From NCBI GenBank assembly GCA_964399985.1, contig CAYNRY010000001.1, positions 930,001 to 994,000 on the forward strand: a stretch of DNA of 64,000 bases, read 5' to 3'. This DNA is from Micavibrio_B sp964399985 (GTDB taxonomy: Bacteria > Pseudomonadota > Alphaproteobacteria > Micavibrionales > Micavibrionaceae). Under the pieces are notes generated by a model. It did no database searches. It was not told where the DNA came from and saw only the letters and a program-made list of their open reading frames with translations. Position numbers and translations under genes: made by a program. Of this stretch, positions 33,988 to 42,186 are shown in pieces. The first letter of the stretch is position 1; each line of letters opens with the position of its first letter.

Positions 33988-34364
33988 TTTGCAGGATTAC
34001 CGTTTTTATCGAAAGGCGATGGATAATTTCCTTGCAGGCTTGTCGGCGGTTGCAGAGGCGGTAACGGCATGGCTTGAACTTCGTTCACTTCCACCGTATC
34101 GAGACTATAAATCGTCACGCTCGGATCGTTGACGATGACATTTGGGTTTCCCGGTATCGGCGATAAAGCGCGGCCTGTGGTCGGATATTCCGCCGTCGGC
34201 AGGAAATCGGTTCCCGGCTGGTAAAGATCAACTGCGCCATCAGAAAGGCCGCGACCCGTTGTCAGGAAATCCTGCTTGAAGGGCGCAGATTTTGGCTGCG
34301 TTGTTTCGGCGGTTTGACATGACGTCAAAGCAAGCAAAATAAAGAAAGAAAAAAGCGTTTTCAC
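33984..34364 (-). CDS. Small proline-rich lipoprotein
   Basis: 126-aa predicted lipoprotein. A GTG start at 34364 with GGGAGG upstream gives MKTLFSFFILLALTSC, a typical lipobox (LTSC, Cys16). The mature part is Pro-rich and disordered-looking (PLPPLQPPTSLQGNYPSPFD) with two similar stretches, FLTTGRGLSDGAVD and YPTTGRALSPIPGN, suggesting a short internal repeat. It precedes hom in one transcript. Function unknown. Confidence 0.8.
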   Translation of the reverse strand: MKTLFSFFILLALTSCQTAETTQPKSAPFKQDFLTTGRGLSDGAVDLYQPGTDFLPTAEYPTTGRALSPIPGNPNVIVNDPSVTIYSLDTVEVNEVQAMPLPPLQPPTSLQGNYPSPFDKNGNPAK

Positions 34365-34489
34365 GGAGCCTCCCAAGAATGGCCCAAAAATGGACTAAGA
34401 ATTGGGCTATCGTGGCGCAACTGCGTTTTATTGGCAAGCCCATTCTCTTAACGGAATGACAAATTGGGGGAAAGCTGGTATCAAATCTC

Positions 34490-36292
34490 ATGACCTCTAA
34501 AAAACCCTCGGAAAAATCGGCAAATTCTAAATCCTATAAACTCGACCCTGTGGCGTTTTCGCACCAGATGACAGAGCTTTTTGATCGCCTGGCCCCTTTG
34601 GTCAAGGAATATCAGGATAAGAAACCGGTACCGGAATCTGCTCCCGATCCGCTCAATATACAGCCTGCTTTTATGAAGCTATATGAGAACGCCTTGCAAA
34701 ACCCGAAAGGCCTGCTCGATCTGCAAATAGAATATATGCAAAGCCTTTATCATCTGTGGCAGGAAACTAGTAAGAAATTCCTCGGCGAACAGAGCGAGGA
34801 AGTTATCAAGCCTGATATCGGCGACAAGAGATTCAAAGACCCCCTCTGGAATGAAAATGCCGGATTTGATTTTATCAAGCAATCCTATTTGCTGACCTCA
34901 CAAATGCTGAAGAAATATGTTCATAGCAGCGAAGGCCTTGATAAAAAAGAAAAGGCCAAACTGGATTTTTACACACGCCAATTTGTCGATTCCATGGCCC
35001 CGACCAATTTCGCCCTAACTAATCCGGTCGTTTTGAAGGAAACACTGGATTCCAAAGGCCAGAACCTTATGAAAGGTTTTGAAAACCTGATTGCCGATCT
35101 GGAACGTGGCAACGGCGAATTGCAAATCAAGAAAACCAATTACGACGCCTTCGAAGTTGGCAAAAATCTGGCCGTCACCGCTGGTAAAGTGGTTTATCAG
35201 AACGACCTGATGCAGCTTATTCAATATACGCCGAGCACTGAGGAAGTGTTTGAAACCCCTTTACTTATCGTCCCGCCATGGATCAATAAATATTACATTC
35301 TCGATATGCGTCCCGATAATTCTTTTATTAAATGGGCGGTCGATCAAGGTCATACGGTCTTTGTTGTTTCATGGGTCAATCCGGGCCAAAAACTCGCCAA
35401 GAAAAATTTCTATTCCTATATCGAAGAAGGAATTCTTTCCGCGCTGACGGAAATAGAAAAAATCACCGATCAAAACAAAACCAATGTCGTCGGGTATTGC
35501 ATCGGCGGTACATTGCTTGCTTCCGCTCTTGGCTATATGGCGAAGAAAGATAATCAGGAGCGCATTGCCTCGGCAACTTTCCTGACAACTCTTATTGATT
35601 TTTCCGATGCCGGCGATTTGGCTGTCTTTATAGATGATGAACAACTCGATGCGCTCGACAAAAAAATGTCGGAAAAAGGCTATCTGGAAGGCGCCGAGCT
35701 GCGCAACACCTTTAGCTTGCTGCGCGCCAATGATCTGATCTGGTCATATGTCGTCAATAATTACATGCTTGGCAAAGAACCATTCCAGTTCGACCTTCTT
35801 TACTGGAACGACGATTCAACTAATATGCCCGCCGCCATGCATAGTTTCTATTTGCGCAAAATGTACCGCGAGAATTTACTTTGCAAACCGGACGCGATGA
35901 CGCTCAATAATACGCCTATCGATCTTCGCAAAGTAAATGTGCCGTCTTATTTTCTTTCGACAAAGGAAGATCATATCGCCCCATGGAAATCGACTTTCGA
36001 AGGCATGCGGAGCCTTGGCGGCGATAAAACATTCACACTGTCCGCTTCAGGCCATGTCGCCGGTGTCGTCAACCCGCCCGCCGCCCAAAAATACCAATAC
36101 TGGACATCGCATATCGATAATAAAGATAAGCCCGATGACTGGCTGGAAAGAGCCTCACTAAGCGATGGCTCTTGGTGGCCGCACTGGGCTAAATGGCTGG
36201 AACAATTCTCCGATAAGAAAATCAAGGCACGCACGCCGCAAAACGCGATTGAAGACGCCCCGGGAAGTTATGTCAGGATGAAAGCGTCTTAG
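34490..36292 (+). CDS. phaC: Class I poly-beta-hydroxyalkanoate synthase
   Basis: Polymerises hydroxyacyl-CoA to PHA storage granules. At 600 aa it has the class I length. The lipase-like box GYCIGG contains the catalytic Cys337. The catalytic Asp is in STKEDHIAPW and the His in ASGHVAGVVNPP. The conserved PPWINKYYILDMRPDNS segment is at about residue 262. phaA/phaB and phasin genes are not nearby. The stop codon interlocks with the gamma carbonic anhydrase stop (TTAG). Confidence 0.96.
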   Translation: MTSKKPSEKSANSKSYKLDPVAFSHQMTELFDRLAPLVKEYQDKKPVPESAPDPLNIQPAFMKLYENALQNPKGLLDLQIEYMQSLYHLWQETSKKFLGEQSEEVIKPDIGDKRFKDPLWNENAGFDFIKQSYLLTSQMLKKYVHSSEGLDKKEKAKLDFYTRQFVDSMAPTNFALTNPVVLKETLDSKGQNLMKGFENLIADLERGNGELQIKKTNYDAFEVGKNLAVTAGKVVYQNDLMQLIQYTPSTEEVFETPLLIVPPWINKYYILDMRPDNSFIKWAVDQGHTVFVVSWVNPGQKLAKKNFYSYIEEGILSALTEIEKITDQNKTNVVGYCIGGTLLASALGYMAKKDNQERIASATFLTTLIDFSDAGDLAVFIDDEQLDALDKKMSEKGYLEGAELRNTFSLLRANDLIWSYVVNNYMLGKEPFQFDLLYWNDDSTNMPAAMHSFYLRKMYRENLLCKPDAMTLNNTPIDLRKVNVPSYFLSTKEDHIAPWKSTFEGMRSLGGDKTFTLSASGHVAGVVNPPAAQKYQYWTSHIDNKDKPDDWLERASLSDGSWWPHWAKWLEQFSDKKIKARTPQNAIEDAPGSYVRMKAS

Positions 36293-36804
36293 AGATATTC
36301 TCTGGACAACTTCACATACCTCTCTGCCGAAAACTTCAAAAACTCAATTTCTTCCATAGTGAGGTCGCGCATAAATTTTGCCGGACGTCCGCCCCAAAGT
36401 TGATGCGACGGAATTCTTTTACCCGGGGTTACCAACGCCCCCGCCGCGATCATCGCCTCGTCTTCAACAATTGCGTCATCCATCACGCAAGCCTGCATAC
36501 CGATAAAAGCGCGATTACCAATTGTGCAAGCATGCAATAAGGCGCAATGGCCGACCGTTACATCATCACCTATATATGTGCCTTGCGTTGTCGATGAGAC
36601 ATGAATGATCGTCCCGTCTTGAATATTCGTCCGCTTGCCGACTTTGATATCGTTGACGTCGCCGCGCAAAACGCAGTTATACCAGACGCTGCTTTCCGCG
36701 CCGATTTCGACGTCACCGATAATAACGGCGTTTTCAGCGATAAAAGTTGTTTCGCCTATAGCAGGAAGAATATTTTTGAATTTTTTAATCATGACAGTTG
36801 ACAT
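36289..36804 (-). CDS. Gamma carbonic anhydrase family protein (left-handed beta-helix)
   Basis: 171-aa hexapeptide-repeat protein of the YrdA/gamma-carbonic anhydrase type. Metal-binding His pattern: GTIIHVSS, TVGHCALLHAC. The left-handed beta-helix repeats begin at AENAVIIGDVEIG, and the C-terminal helix contains EEIEFLKFSAERYVKLS. Either ATG, at 36804 or at 36792 (MIKKFKNIL), could start it. Enzyme activity is not certain for this subfamily. Confidence 0.9.
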   Translation of the reverse strand: MSTVMIKKFKNILPAIGETTFIAENAVIIGDVEIGAESSVWYNCVLRGDVNDIKVGKRTNIQDGTIIHVSSTTQGTYIGDDVTVGHCALLHACTIGNRAFIGMQACVMDDAIVEDEAMIAAGALVTPGKRIPSHQLWGGRPAKFMRDLTMEEIEFLKFSAERYVKLSREYL

Positions 36805-36827
36805 TAAAAACCAAAATTCATTACCAT
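36798..36827 (+). promoter_or_regulatory. Predicted promoter for the leader RNA and the 166-aa gene
   Basis: TTGACA at 36798-36803, an 18-nt spacer, then TACCAT at 36822-36827. Transcription would start near 36834, where a perfect hairpin begins. It overlaps the first codons of the diverging gamma carbonic anhydrase gene. Confidence 0.45.
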
Positions 36828-36833
36828 GACAGT

Positions 36834-36979
36834 GAAAGTTTTTACTTTCCGCGGCATTTGAAGGGTAGCTTGCACCGCGTTAATAAAGCTAAAGCACTGC
36901 GTAACTGCAGACCCATAACCATGGTTGGGGCCTGCATTTTTTATGTCTCCCAATCTTATTGCTTAAAGGAGACTAAAAA
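36834..36979 (+). ncRNA. Candidate regulatory leader RNA upstream of the 166-aa gene
   Basis: About 146 nt with four ordered elements. (1) GAAAGT-tttt-ACTTTC hairpin, 36834-36849. (2) CGCGG (36850-36854) pairing with CCGCG (36875-36879). (3) A terminator-like hairpin TGCAG...CTGCA with inner CCC/GGG and an AACCATGGTT palindrome, followed by six T (36906-36942). (4) GTCTCC (36945-36950), the exact complement of GGAGAC (36968-36973), which is the ribosome site of the gene. The combination looks like a riboswitch or attenuator. No known riboswitch class is recognised. Confidence 0.5.
36906..36942 (+). terminator. Terminator-like hairpin inside the leader
   Basis: Stem TGCAG/CTGCA extended by ACCC/GGGG with a self-complementary loop, followed by TTTTTT. 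It lies upstream of the 166-aa gene and so would act as an attenuator rather than at a gene end. Confidence 0.6.
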
Positions 36980-37480
36980 ATGACCCATACTATTTCTCAA
37001 AAATCCTTAACGATCAGCTTTCTACAGGTACACCAGTTAGAAAACACATCCCCCTTGTCTGAAGCCTATCTGGATATTCCTCTGACAAGCCATGATAAAC
37101 CAGACAGGATACGTTTCCATGTAAGCTGTGATGCTTATATAGCTCACGACTTGCTACGTCAGGGCGAAAACTTCAAGAGCGTAAATGTTAGCGAGATTAT
37201 TACAAACAAAGGATATTCATACGCCAATGAGAACTATGGATTATTAGATGTTGTAGATCCATTCTATGATGTTTATGAGACAGAAATACCGGGAATATAT
37301 CAAACGATTGAAGACAATGTTTCCATTACACTCGCATTAACAGACGGAGTAAACGGTAAGCGGGCCACTCTTATCCATCAATGGCCTGATCAAAAAACTG
37401 TTACAAGGACGTTCGAACAATGTGGAAATGCTTACGACAGCAATCATGAAGCCTTCAGGCATTTCCATTTTGGCAGATAG
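36980..37480 (+). CDS. Unknown 166-aa protein behind a structured leader
   Basis: Soluble acidic protein with no recognised domain. It begins MTHTISQKSLTISFLQVHQL and contains LDIPLTSHDKPDRIRFHVSC, GYSYANENYGLLDVVDPFYD and the C-terminal NHEAFRHFHFGR. AAAGGAGAC sits before the ATG and can be sequestered by an upstream GTCTCC. The strand and intergenic setting differ from the conserved genes around it. Function unknown; the leader implies that its expression is controlled. Confidence 0.75.
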   Translation: MTHTISQKSLTISFLQVHQLENTSPLSEAYLDIPLTSHDKPDRIRFHVSCDAYIAHDLLRQGENFKSVNVSEIITNKGYSYANENYGLLDVVDPFYDVYETEIPGIYQTIEDNVSITLALTDGVNGKRATLIHQWPDQKTVTRTFEQCGNAYDSNHEAFRHFHFGR

Positions 37481-37487
37481 AAGCAAA

Positions 37488-37518
37488 TAAAAAAGGCTCC
37501 AATCTGGAGCCTTTTTTT
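37488..37518. terminator. Bidirectional terminator between the 166-aa gene and rpsI
   Basis: AAAAAAGGCTCC pairs with GGAGCCTTTTTT (5-nt loop), with A and T runs on both sides. It serves the converging genes. Confidence 0.92.
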
Positions 37519-37539
37519 GAATTCGAATATAGATAAAGC

Positions 37540-38088
37540 TTAACGCTTGACCCACTGTTTCGCGCGGCGGGCTCCGTGGAGACCGACTTTTTTACGTTCG
37601 ACGGCACGGGCATCACGCGTCAGCATACCGGCAGCTTTCAACGGGCTGCGCAGTGCAGGATCGAAAAGTTGCAGGGCTTGGGAGATACCGTGACGGATCG
37701 CACCGGCTTGGCCTGACAGACCGCCACCTTTGACCGTGCACATTACATCGAAACGGTTTACCTGACCGGAGATGAAAAATGGCTGGTTCAAAACGAGCAA
37801 GTGAGTCGGACGACCGAAATATGCTTCCTGTGTTTTGCCGTTGACGACAACTTTACCGGAGCCTGGCTTGATCCATACGCGGGCAGTTGCGTCTTTACGA
37901 CGACCTGTTGCATAGGAACGGCCTTGAGCATCTTTCTTTGGCTGACGTGGCGTACCGTCAGCAGCCGCTTGCGCGTTTGTCTGGCCGGATGGAGCTGCCT
38001 TAGCCGCTGGAGCCGCAGAAGCTGTAGACGCTTGAGCGATATCTTTTAAGTCTGTAACAGCTTCTGTTTTTGGTTTGCGTGGTGCCAT
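37540..38088 (-). CDS. rpsI: Small ribosomal subunit protein uS9, extended N-terminus
   Basis: 182 aa. The S9 core starts near residue 59 (YATGRRKDATARVWIKPGSG) and ends with the invariant basic tail (VERKKVGLHGARRAKQWVKR). That final region reaches into the P site. About 58 Ala/Pro/Lys-rich residues precede the core (ASTASAAPAAKAAPSGQ), making it longer than the usual ~130 aa. It follows rplM by 5 bp in the usual L13-S9 operon. Confidence 0.97.
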   Translation of the reverse strand: MAPRKPKTEAVTDLKDIAQASTASAAPAAKAAPSGQTNAQAAADGTPRQPKKDAQGRSYATGRRKDATARVWIKPGSGKVVVNGKTQEAYFGRPTHLLVLNQPFFISGQVNRFDVMCTVKGGGLSGQAGAIRHGISQALQLFDPALRSPLKAAGMLTRDARAVERKKVGLHGARRAKQWVKR

Positions 38089-38093
38089 GGTGA

Positions 38094-38552
38094 TTACCTC
38101 TTATTCTTTGCGTTCATGCCGGCAACATCCAAAACAGTTGGATTTTGTGAAGCGTGAGGATGTTCGGAACCTGCATATACTTTCAGGTTTTTCAAAATAT
38201 CGCGGCCCATCGTGTTCTTAGGCAACATACGGCGAACGGCATTCTCAAGAACGCGATTCGGAAAACGGCCTTGCAGAATTTCATTCTGCGTGCGCTCCTT
38301 GATTCCGCCTACATAGCCTGTGTGCCAGTAGAAGATCGATTGATCGCCTTTTTTACCGGTGATTTTGACTTTCTCTGCATTGATCACGATGATGTTGTCA
38401 CCTGTGTCCATGTGCGGAGTGAAAATCGGTTTGTGCTTGCCGCGGAGACGCATTGCAATGATTGTCGCCAGACGACCGAGGACTACGCCCTCAGCATCAA
38501 CGACGAACCATTTTTTCTCAATCTCTGAAGGCTTGGCGGAGTAAGTTTTCAT
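38094..38552 (-). CDS. rplM: Large ribosomal subunit protein uL13
   Basis: 152-aa L13 with the signatures WFVVDAEGVVLGRLATIIAMRL, GDNIIVINAEKVKITGKK, and RMLPKNTMGRDILKNLKVYAG. First gene of the rplM-rpsI operon, diverging from purC. Confidence 0.98.
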   Translation of the reverse strand: MKTYSAKPSEIEKKWFVVDAEGVVLGRLATIIAMRLRGKHKPIFTPHMDTGDNIIVINAEKVKITGKKGDQSIFYWHTGYVGGIKERTQNEILQGRFPNRVLENAVRRMLPKNTMGRDILKNLKVYAGSEHPHASQNPTVLDVAGMNAKNKR

Positions 38553-38668
38553 CGCCTTATATTCCTTGTTAAGTGTTAATTCGATGCGGTGTTATGCCCG
38601 ACACGCCGCCTCAAGTCAATAAAAACAATGATTTTTTATATATGGTATTATTATACCAGTATTTTACC

Positions 38669-38710
38669 TTCCCCGCGCAGGTCGGGATCCAGATTCCCGC
38701 TTTCACCGGA
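38669..38710. repeat. Degenerate CCCGC palindromic repeat
   Basis: CCCCGCGCAGGTCGGGATCC followed by AGATTCCCGCTTTCACCGG has the form of the dispersed 'CCCGCG-n-CGGGAATCCAG' intergenic repeats seen in many proteobacteria. It lies between the diverging rplM and purC genes. A separate TGGTAT-tatt-ATACCA hairpin lies just left of it (38643-38658). Confidence 0.45.
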
Positions 38711-38735
38711 AAAGCAGTTTATGTAGGGTGTGCCC

Positions 38736-39680
38736 ATGAAAACCCTCTCCGACATCCCTTCTTTCCTGCCAAATCATTATAAAGGCAAGGTCCGCGATAC
38801 GTTTGATCTCGGCGATGGCCGCATGGTTTTCGTGACGTCGGACCGCCTCAGCGCCTTTGACCGCGCCATTACCGCCGTTCCGAATAAGGGCGCAATTTTA
38901 AACGGCATTGCCCAATTCTGGTTCGACCGGACGAAAGACATCCTGCCCAATCATATCATTTCGATCCCCGACCCCAATGTTATGATCGTCAAAAAACTGA
39001 ACATGCTGCCTGTCGAAGTCGTGGTCCGCCGCTATATGACCGGCACGACCGGCACGTCGATCTGGACCAAGTATAAAAACGGCGAACGCGATATGTACGG
39101 CCATGCTTTCCCGGAAGGCATGGTTAAAAATCAGGAATTGCCGAAAACAATCCTCACCCCGACCACCAAGGGTAAAACCGACGATCCGATATCAGGAAAT
39201 GAAATCGTCGAAAGCGGCTTAGTCAATAAAGAGCTTTGGGAACAAACAGAAAAAGCCGCCCTTGCCTTGTTCGCGCGCGGCCAAGAAATCGCCGCCAGAC
39301 AAGGCCTGATCCTCGTCGATACGAAATATGAATTCGGCACGGATGAAAACGGCGCTCTTCACATCGCCGATGAAATCCATACGCCGGACTCCAGTCGCTA
39401 CTGGATTGCCGAGACTTATAAAGATCGCTTCGCGCGCGGCGAAGAACCGGAAGGCCTCGACAAGGAATTCGTCCGCAGATGGCTGGTCGAGAGAATGGAA
39501 GACGCCTACACCTCGCCTATTCCTGATATCACCGATACCGATAACGACATGTTCAGCCGTAAATATGCGGAATTATATAAACGCATCACGGGTGAAGAAT
39601 TTGTTGATTCTGCTCCCGATACGCCTATTTTAGAACGTATCGAACAAAACCTGTCTTCCCTATTACCGATAAAACTATAA
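38736..39680 (+). CDS. purC: SAICAR synthetase
   Basis: 314-aa phosphoribosylaminoimidazole-succinocarboxamide synthase, step 7 of purine synthesis. Motifs: YKGKVRDTFDLGDGRMVFVTSDRLSAFD, VEVVVRRYMTGT, LTPTTKGKTDDPIS, LVDTKYEFG and IADEIHTPDSSRYW. This is the longer (~300 aa) form of the enzyme. ATG 38736 is chosen because AGGGTG lies upstream; a GTG at 38730 is in frame. Confidence 0.96.
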   Translation: MKTLSDIPSFLPNHYKGKVRDTFDLGDGRMVFVTSDRLSAFDRAITAVPNKGAILNGIAQFWFDRTKDILPNHIISIPDPNVMIVKKLNMLPVEVVVRRYMTGTTGTSIWTKYKNGERDMYGHAFPEGMVKNQELPKTILTPTTKGKTDDPISGNEIVESGLVNKELWEQTEKAALALFARGQEIAARQGLILVDTKYEFGTDENGALHIADEIHTPDSSRYWIAETYKDRFARGEEPEGLDKEFVRRWLVERMEDAYTSPIPDITDTDNDMFSRKYAELYKRITGEEFVDSAPDTPILERIEQNLSSLLPIKL

Positions 39681-39689
39681 GAGGAAACT

Positions 39690-40001
39690 ATGAAAGCCGC
39701 ACTTATTACCGCTTCACTTGCTACACTTGCCCTTGCATCTTGCGCCAGTAATGACGACCCATATTACAAAACTAAAATTTCAACGGCGAATGTTGTCGCC
39801 GGATGCAAATATATAGGCAACATATCCAGCAGCTCGCAAAATTATGGCTTCTTTAATGAAACTGCAAATGAGCATCGCTTAAAAAACGCTAAAAAATCTG
39901 GCTATAATCTCGGCGCCACCGATATCGTTTTAGAACCGGCCATTGAAAACGGCAACACGACGATTACAAACGGCAAAGCCTATGTTTGCCCGAACAGCTA
40001 A
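39690..40001 (+). CDS. Small lipoprotein, DUF4156-like
   Basis: 103 aa with lipobox LALASC (Cys18). The mature domain has the DUF4156-like layout: GCKYIGNISSSS, then LKNAKKSGYNLGATDIVLEP, then the terminal NGKAYVCPNS with a paired Cys. E. coli YjeI is a relative of this fold type. It follows purC after 9 bp with GAGGAAA before the ATG, and ends at a strong terminator. Role unknown. Confidence 0.8.
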   Translation: MKAALITASLATLALASCASNDDPYYKTKISTANVVAGCKYIGNISSSSQNYGFFNETANEHRLKNAKKSGYNLGATDIVLEPAIENGNTTITNGKAYVCPNS

Positions 40002-40021
40002 TATCTAGAGCCCTATAAATT

Positions 40022-40051
40022 AAAAGCCGCAGATTACTCTGCGGCTTTTTT
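40022..40051. terminator. Terminator after the DUF4156-like gene
   Basis: AAAAGCCGCAGA pairs with TCTGCGGCTTTT (4-nt loop), then more T. It also serves the converging gene that ends at 40055. Confidence 0.93.
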
Positions 40052-40054
40052 GTT

Positions 40055-40417
40055 TTAGTCGAATAAGTCCAGAATGGACTTCATCTTGCTTTTCTTTTTG
40101 TACTTATATTTGTGGTAATCATCATAATCATGATCTTCGTATTTTTTATATGATCTCGCATAAGTCGGCGGCAATGCATGACGCGGCTCGTCTTCATAAT
40201 AATCTTTTGGCAAACGGTTTTGCGCCTTGGCTTGCTTAAAGCGATCGAAATCGTCGTCACTGTCATCGACAGCGTCCTTGACGTAAGCCATCAGCTTTTC
40301 AAGCTCTCCTTTATCGAGCCAGACGCCACCCGTTGTCGGACAGACATCAATTTCGATCCCATAACGGTTGATCTGCTTCATGGGAGATCCATCAATCGGA
40401 GATACTAATAGCGGCAT
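40055..40417 (-). CDS. TFIIB-type zinc-ribbon-like protein lacking most zinc ligands
   Basis: 120 aa. The first ~45 residues match the zf-TFIIB family (DG-x-M, GIEIDVCPTTGGVWLDKGELEKLM), but the usual first Cys pair reads SPIDG and the CPxC pair reads CPTTG, so only one ligand Cys is left. The second half is acidic, then Tyr/Lys/Asp-rich and low complexity (KKYEDHDYDDYHKYKYKKKSK), probably disordered. Function unknown. Confidence 0.85.
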   Translation of the reverse strand: MPLLVSPIDGSPMKQINRYGIEIDVCPTTGGVWLDKGELEKLMAYVKDAVDDSDDDFDRFKQAKAQNRLPKDYYEDEPRHALPPTYARSYKKYEDHDYDDYHKYKYKKKSKMKSILDLFD

Positions 40418-40490
40418 TCAAATTCCTTTCAAAAAATGTTGCTCGATATATAGGTTCGAAGACGATTATTTCAAGGTGTGGGGAAAATGG

Positions 40491-40567
40491 TGGTCGGAAT
40501 GACAGGATTTGAACCTGCGACCCCTTGCCCCCCAGGCAAGTGCGCTACCAGGCTGCGCTACATTCCG
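40491..40567 (-). tRNA. tRNA-Pro (GGG)
   Basis: 77 nt. Acceptor CGGAATG pairs with CATTCCG, the anticodon loop is CTGGGGG (anticodon GGG), the T arm carries GGTTCAAATCC, and CCA is encoded at 40491-40493. Confidence 0.96.
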
Positions 40568-40612
40568 GTGAGGGATTTATAAGTAGGTTTTGATGAGGGC
40601 GCAAGACTTGTA

Positions 40613-40795
40613 TCAGCGCGGGATCATGACATTCGCCGCCATACCGCCGGCGACAAATCCGCCGACACCGCCAACGACTTGGCCGAATGTACCGCCGATA
40701 AGTTCTCCGCCGACCGGAATACCGATCACCGCGCCCATAAAGCATGAGGCAAGAGATAGACCATAGGCGACATTGGAAGGTACGGTAGCTGACAT
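40613..40795 (-). CDS. Small glycine-zipper membrane protein
   Basis: 60 aa, almost entirely two hydrophobic Gly-rich segments (SLASCFMGAVIGIPVGGELIG and VVGGVGGFVAGGMAANV) with GxxxG spacing. No clear ribosome site precedes the ATG. The coding potential rests on composition and on its position in the gap between tRNA-Pro and the merR gene. Function unknown. Confidence 0.55.
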   Translation of the reverse strand: MSATVPSNVAYGLSLASCFMGAVIGIPVGGELIGGTFGQVVGGVGGFVAGGMAANVMIPR

Positions 40796-40849
40796 GGCTT
40801 ACAAACTTGGTTTACGTTAATTTGTTCCGCCCAAAAACAAACAGCTAAA

Positions 40850-41323
40850 TCAGGCAGCGTCTTTTTGATCTTCATTCAGAAGATCGCGCATTTCGACAAG
40901 ATCATCCAAAAGCGATTGCAGCACGACTTTCTGATCTTCGTTCAGAACGATTTTTGCCGGAGCCTGATTCGCAACTGGATGGGAAGCTTCGACTTTTACA
41001 TTAGAAGCAACCCCATGAACTTGCGCCGATTGCTCTTTTCTCTGTTCGGCAAGCACCGCATTCTTGGAAACACCTTTGAGAAGCTTCTGAACGCCCTTGA
41101 TCGTATAGCCGTCAGAATAAAGCAGATGATGAATCTTTTTCAAAAGCGCGACATCTTCCGGGCGATAGTAGCGGCGTCCGCCACCGCGTTTCATCGGCTT
41201 GATGCTGGAAAACTTCGTTTCCCAGAAACGAAGCACATGTTGCTGGACGCCTAAATCGTCGGCGACTTCGCTGATCGTACGGAATGCGTTTTGCGCTTTT
41301 GTGTCTGCTTTTTCCATGGGCAT
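40850..41323 (-). CDS. MerR-family transcriptional regulator
   Basis: 157 aa with an N-terminal MerR DNA-binding domain (FRTISEVADDLGVQQHVLRFWE, RGGGRRYYRPEDVALLKKIHHLL). A C-terminal helical part lacks metal-binding Cys. It follows ihfA directly (shared base 41323), the usual alphaproteobacterial order plsX-fabH-ihfA-merR. Confidence 0.93.
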   Translation of the reverse strand: MPMEKADTKAQNAFRTISEVADDLGVQQHVLRFWETKFSSIKPMKRGGGRRYYRPEDVALLKKIHHLLYSDGYTIKGVQKLLKGVSKNAVLAEQRKEQSAQVHGVASNVKVEASHPVANQAPAKIVLNEDQKVVLQSLLDDLVEMRDLLNEDQKDAA

Positions 41324-41649
41324 TATTTAAACTCGTCTTCGTCGGAAATTGTCGGGGTGATGCCGTTCATGCGGTCTTTCAGAACGTGGGAAGCGCGGAA
41401 AACCAGAACCTTGCGCGGCGTAATCGGCACTTCGATCCCTGTTTTTGGGTTACGTCCGATGCGCTCACCTTTTTGGCGAAGCGAGAAACTTCCGAAAGAA
41501 GAGATTTTGACCGTGCTGCCTTTGATAAGCGCATTGGCGATTTCATCCAGTACGGTTTCGACTAGGGCTGCCGATTCATTGCGAGAAAGACCGATCTGTT
41601 GATAGATCGACTCCGCTAAATCCGCCCGCGTGATGGTCTTTGTGCTCAT
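41323..41649 (-). CDS. ihfA: Integration host factor subunit alpha
   Basis: 108-aa DNA-bending HU/IHF protein. Signatures: SSFGSFSLRQKGERIGRNPKTGIEV, with the Pro that intercalates DNA in RNPKTG, and ITPRKVLVFRASHVLKDRMNG. Adjacent to fabH and plsX in most alphaproteobacteria, but here a plus-strand gene intervenes. Confidence 0.96.
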   Translation of the reverse strand: MSTKTITRADLAESIYQQIGLSRNESAALVETVLDEIANALIKGSTVKISSFGSFSLRQKGERIGRNPKTGIEVPITPRKVLVFRASHVLKDRMNGITPTISDEDEFK

Positions 41650-41793
41650 ACGCCTATCCTGTTCAATTGAGATGTAATGAGCCTAGCGATTCATTTAAGA
41701 GGCGTCAATTACCGAAAAACCGATTCAAATCAAAGTATTAACAGGTTTTGCTAATAAACTTGTAATTAGCCATAAGATTGACTAAACAGCTTT

Positions 41794-42186
41794 ATGGATG
41801 AAACTCAAAACAGCGTAAATGACTATATAACCGAGAGCTATCCGGGCGCGAGCATGGAAAGACGCCTCAAGCAGCTATATGAAGAAGCTACCGAACTAAC
41901 TGTAAGCATAGGCACGAGGCTAGAGCTGGAACAGATTATAAATGTTGTAAGGCACGCATGGGAGAAGTCCCAGGGCGAAACTCAACATCCTGCCGGTGAA
42001 ATTGCAGATGTTCGCATATCCTTGATGGGAATTTCGTCTGCACTTTGTGTTACTGAACAGCTTGCTCTCAACGACAAAATGCAAAAGAACAGAGCGCGCT
42101 CATTAGCCGACAGACAAGCACGCGAAGCCGCTAAGCAAGCCTTGGGAATATTCTCAGAACCTGACCAAAGCCGCGCCCCAAGTTAA
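41794..42186 (+). CDS. MazG-like nucleotide pyrophosphohydrolase (predicted)
   Basis: 130 aa, all helical. It shows the all-alpha NTP pyrophosphatase pattern: an ExxE metal motif in LYEEATEL (~residue 30) and an ExxD motif in AGEIADVRISL (~70), then NDKMQKNRARSL, which fits the conserved K-x3-N-x2-R. Members hydrolyse (d)NTPs. It lies on the plus strand between ihfA and fabH, overlapping the fabH 3' end by 33 bp. No ribosome site is seen, and a TAAGAT -10-like box lies about 16 nt before the ATG. Confidence 0.72.
   Translation: MDETQNSVNDYITESYPGASMERRLKQLYEEATELTVSIGTRLELEQIINVVRHAWEKSQGETQHPAGEIADVRISLMGISSALCVTEQLALNDKMQKNRARSLADRQAREAAKQALGIFSEPDQSRAPS

Noticed and set aside
36798..36983. 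61-codon open frame through the leader of the 166-aa gene
   Set aside because: It crosses the hairpins, has no ribosome site and no protein-like composition; the RNA structure explains the region better.
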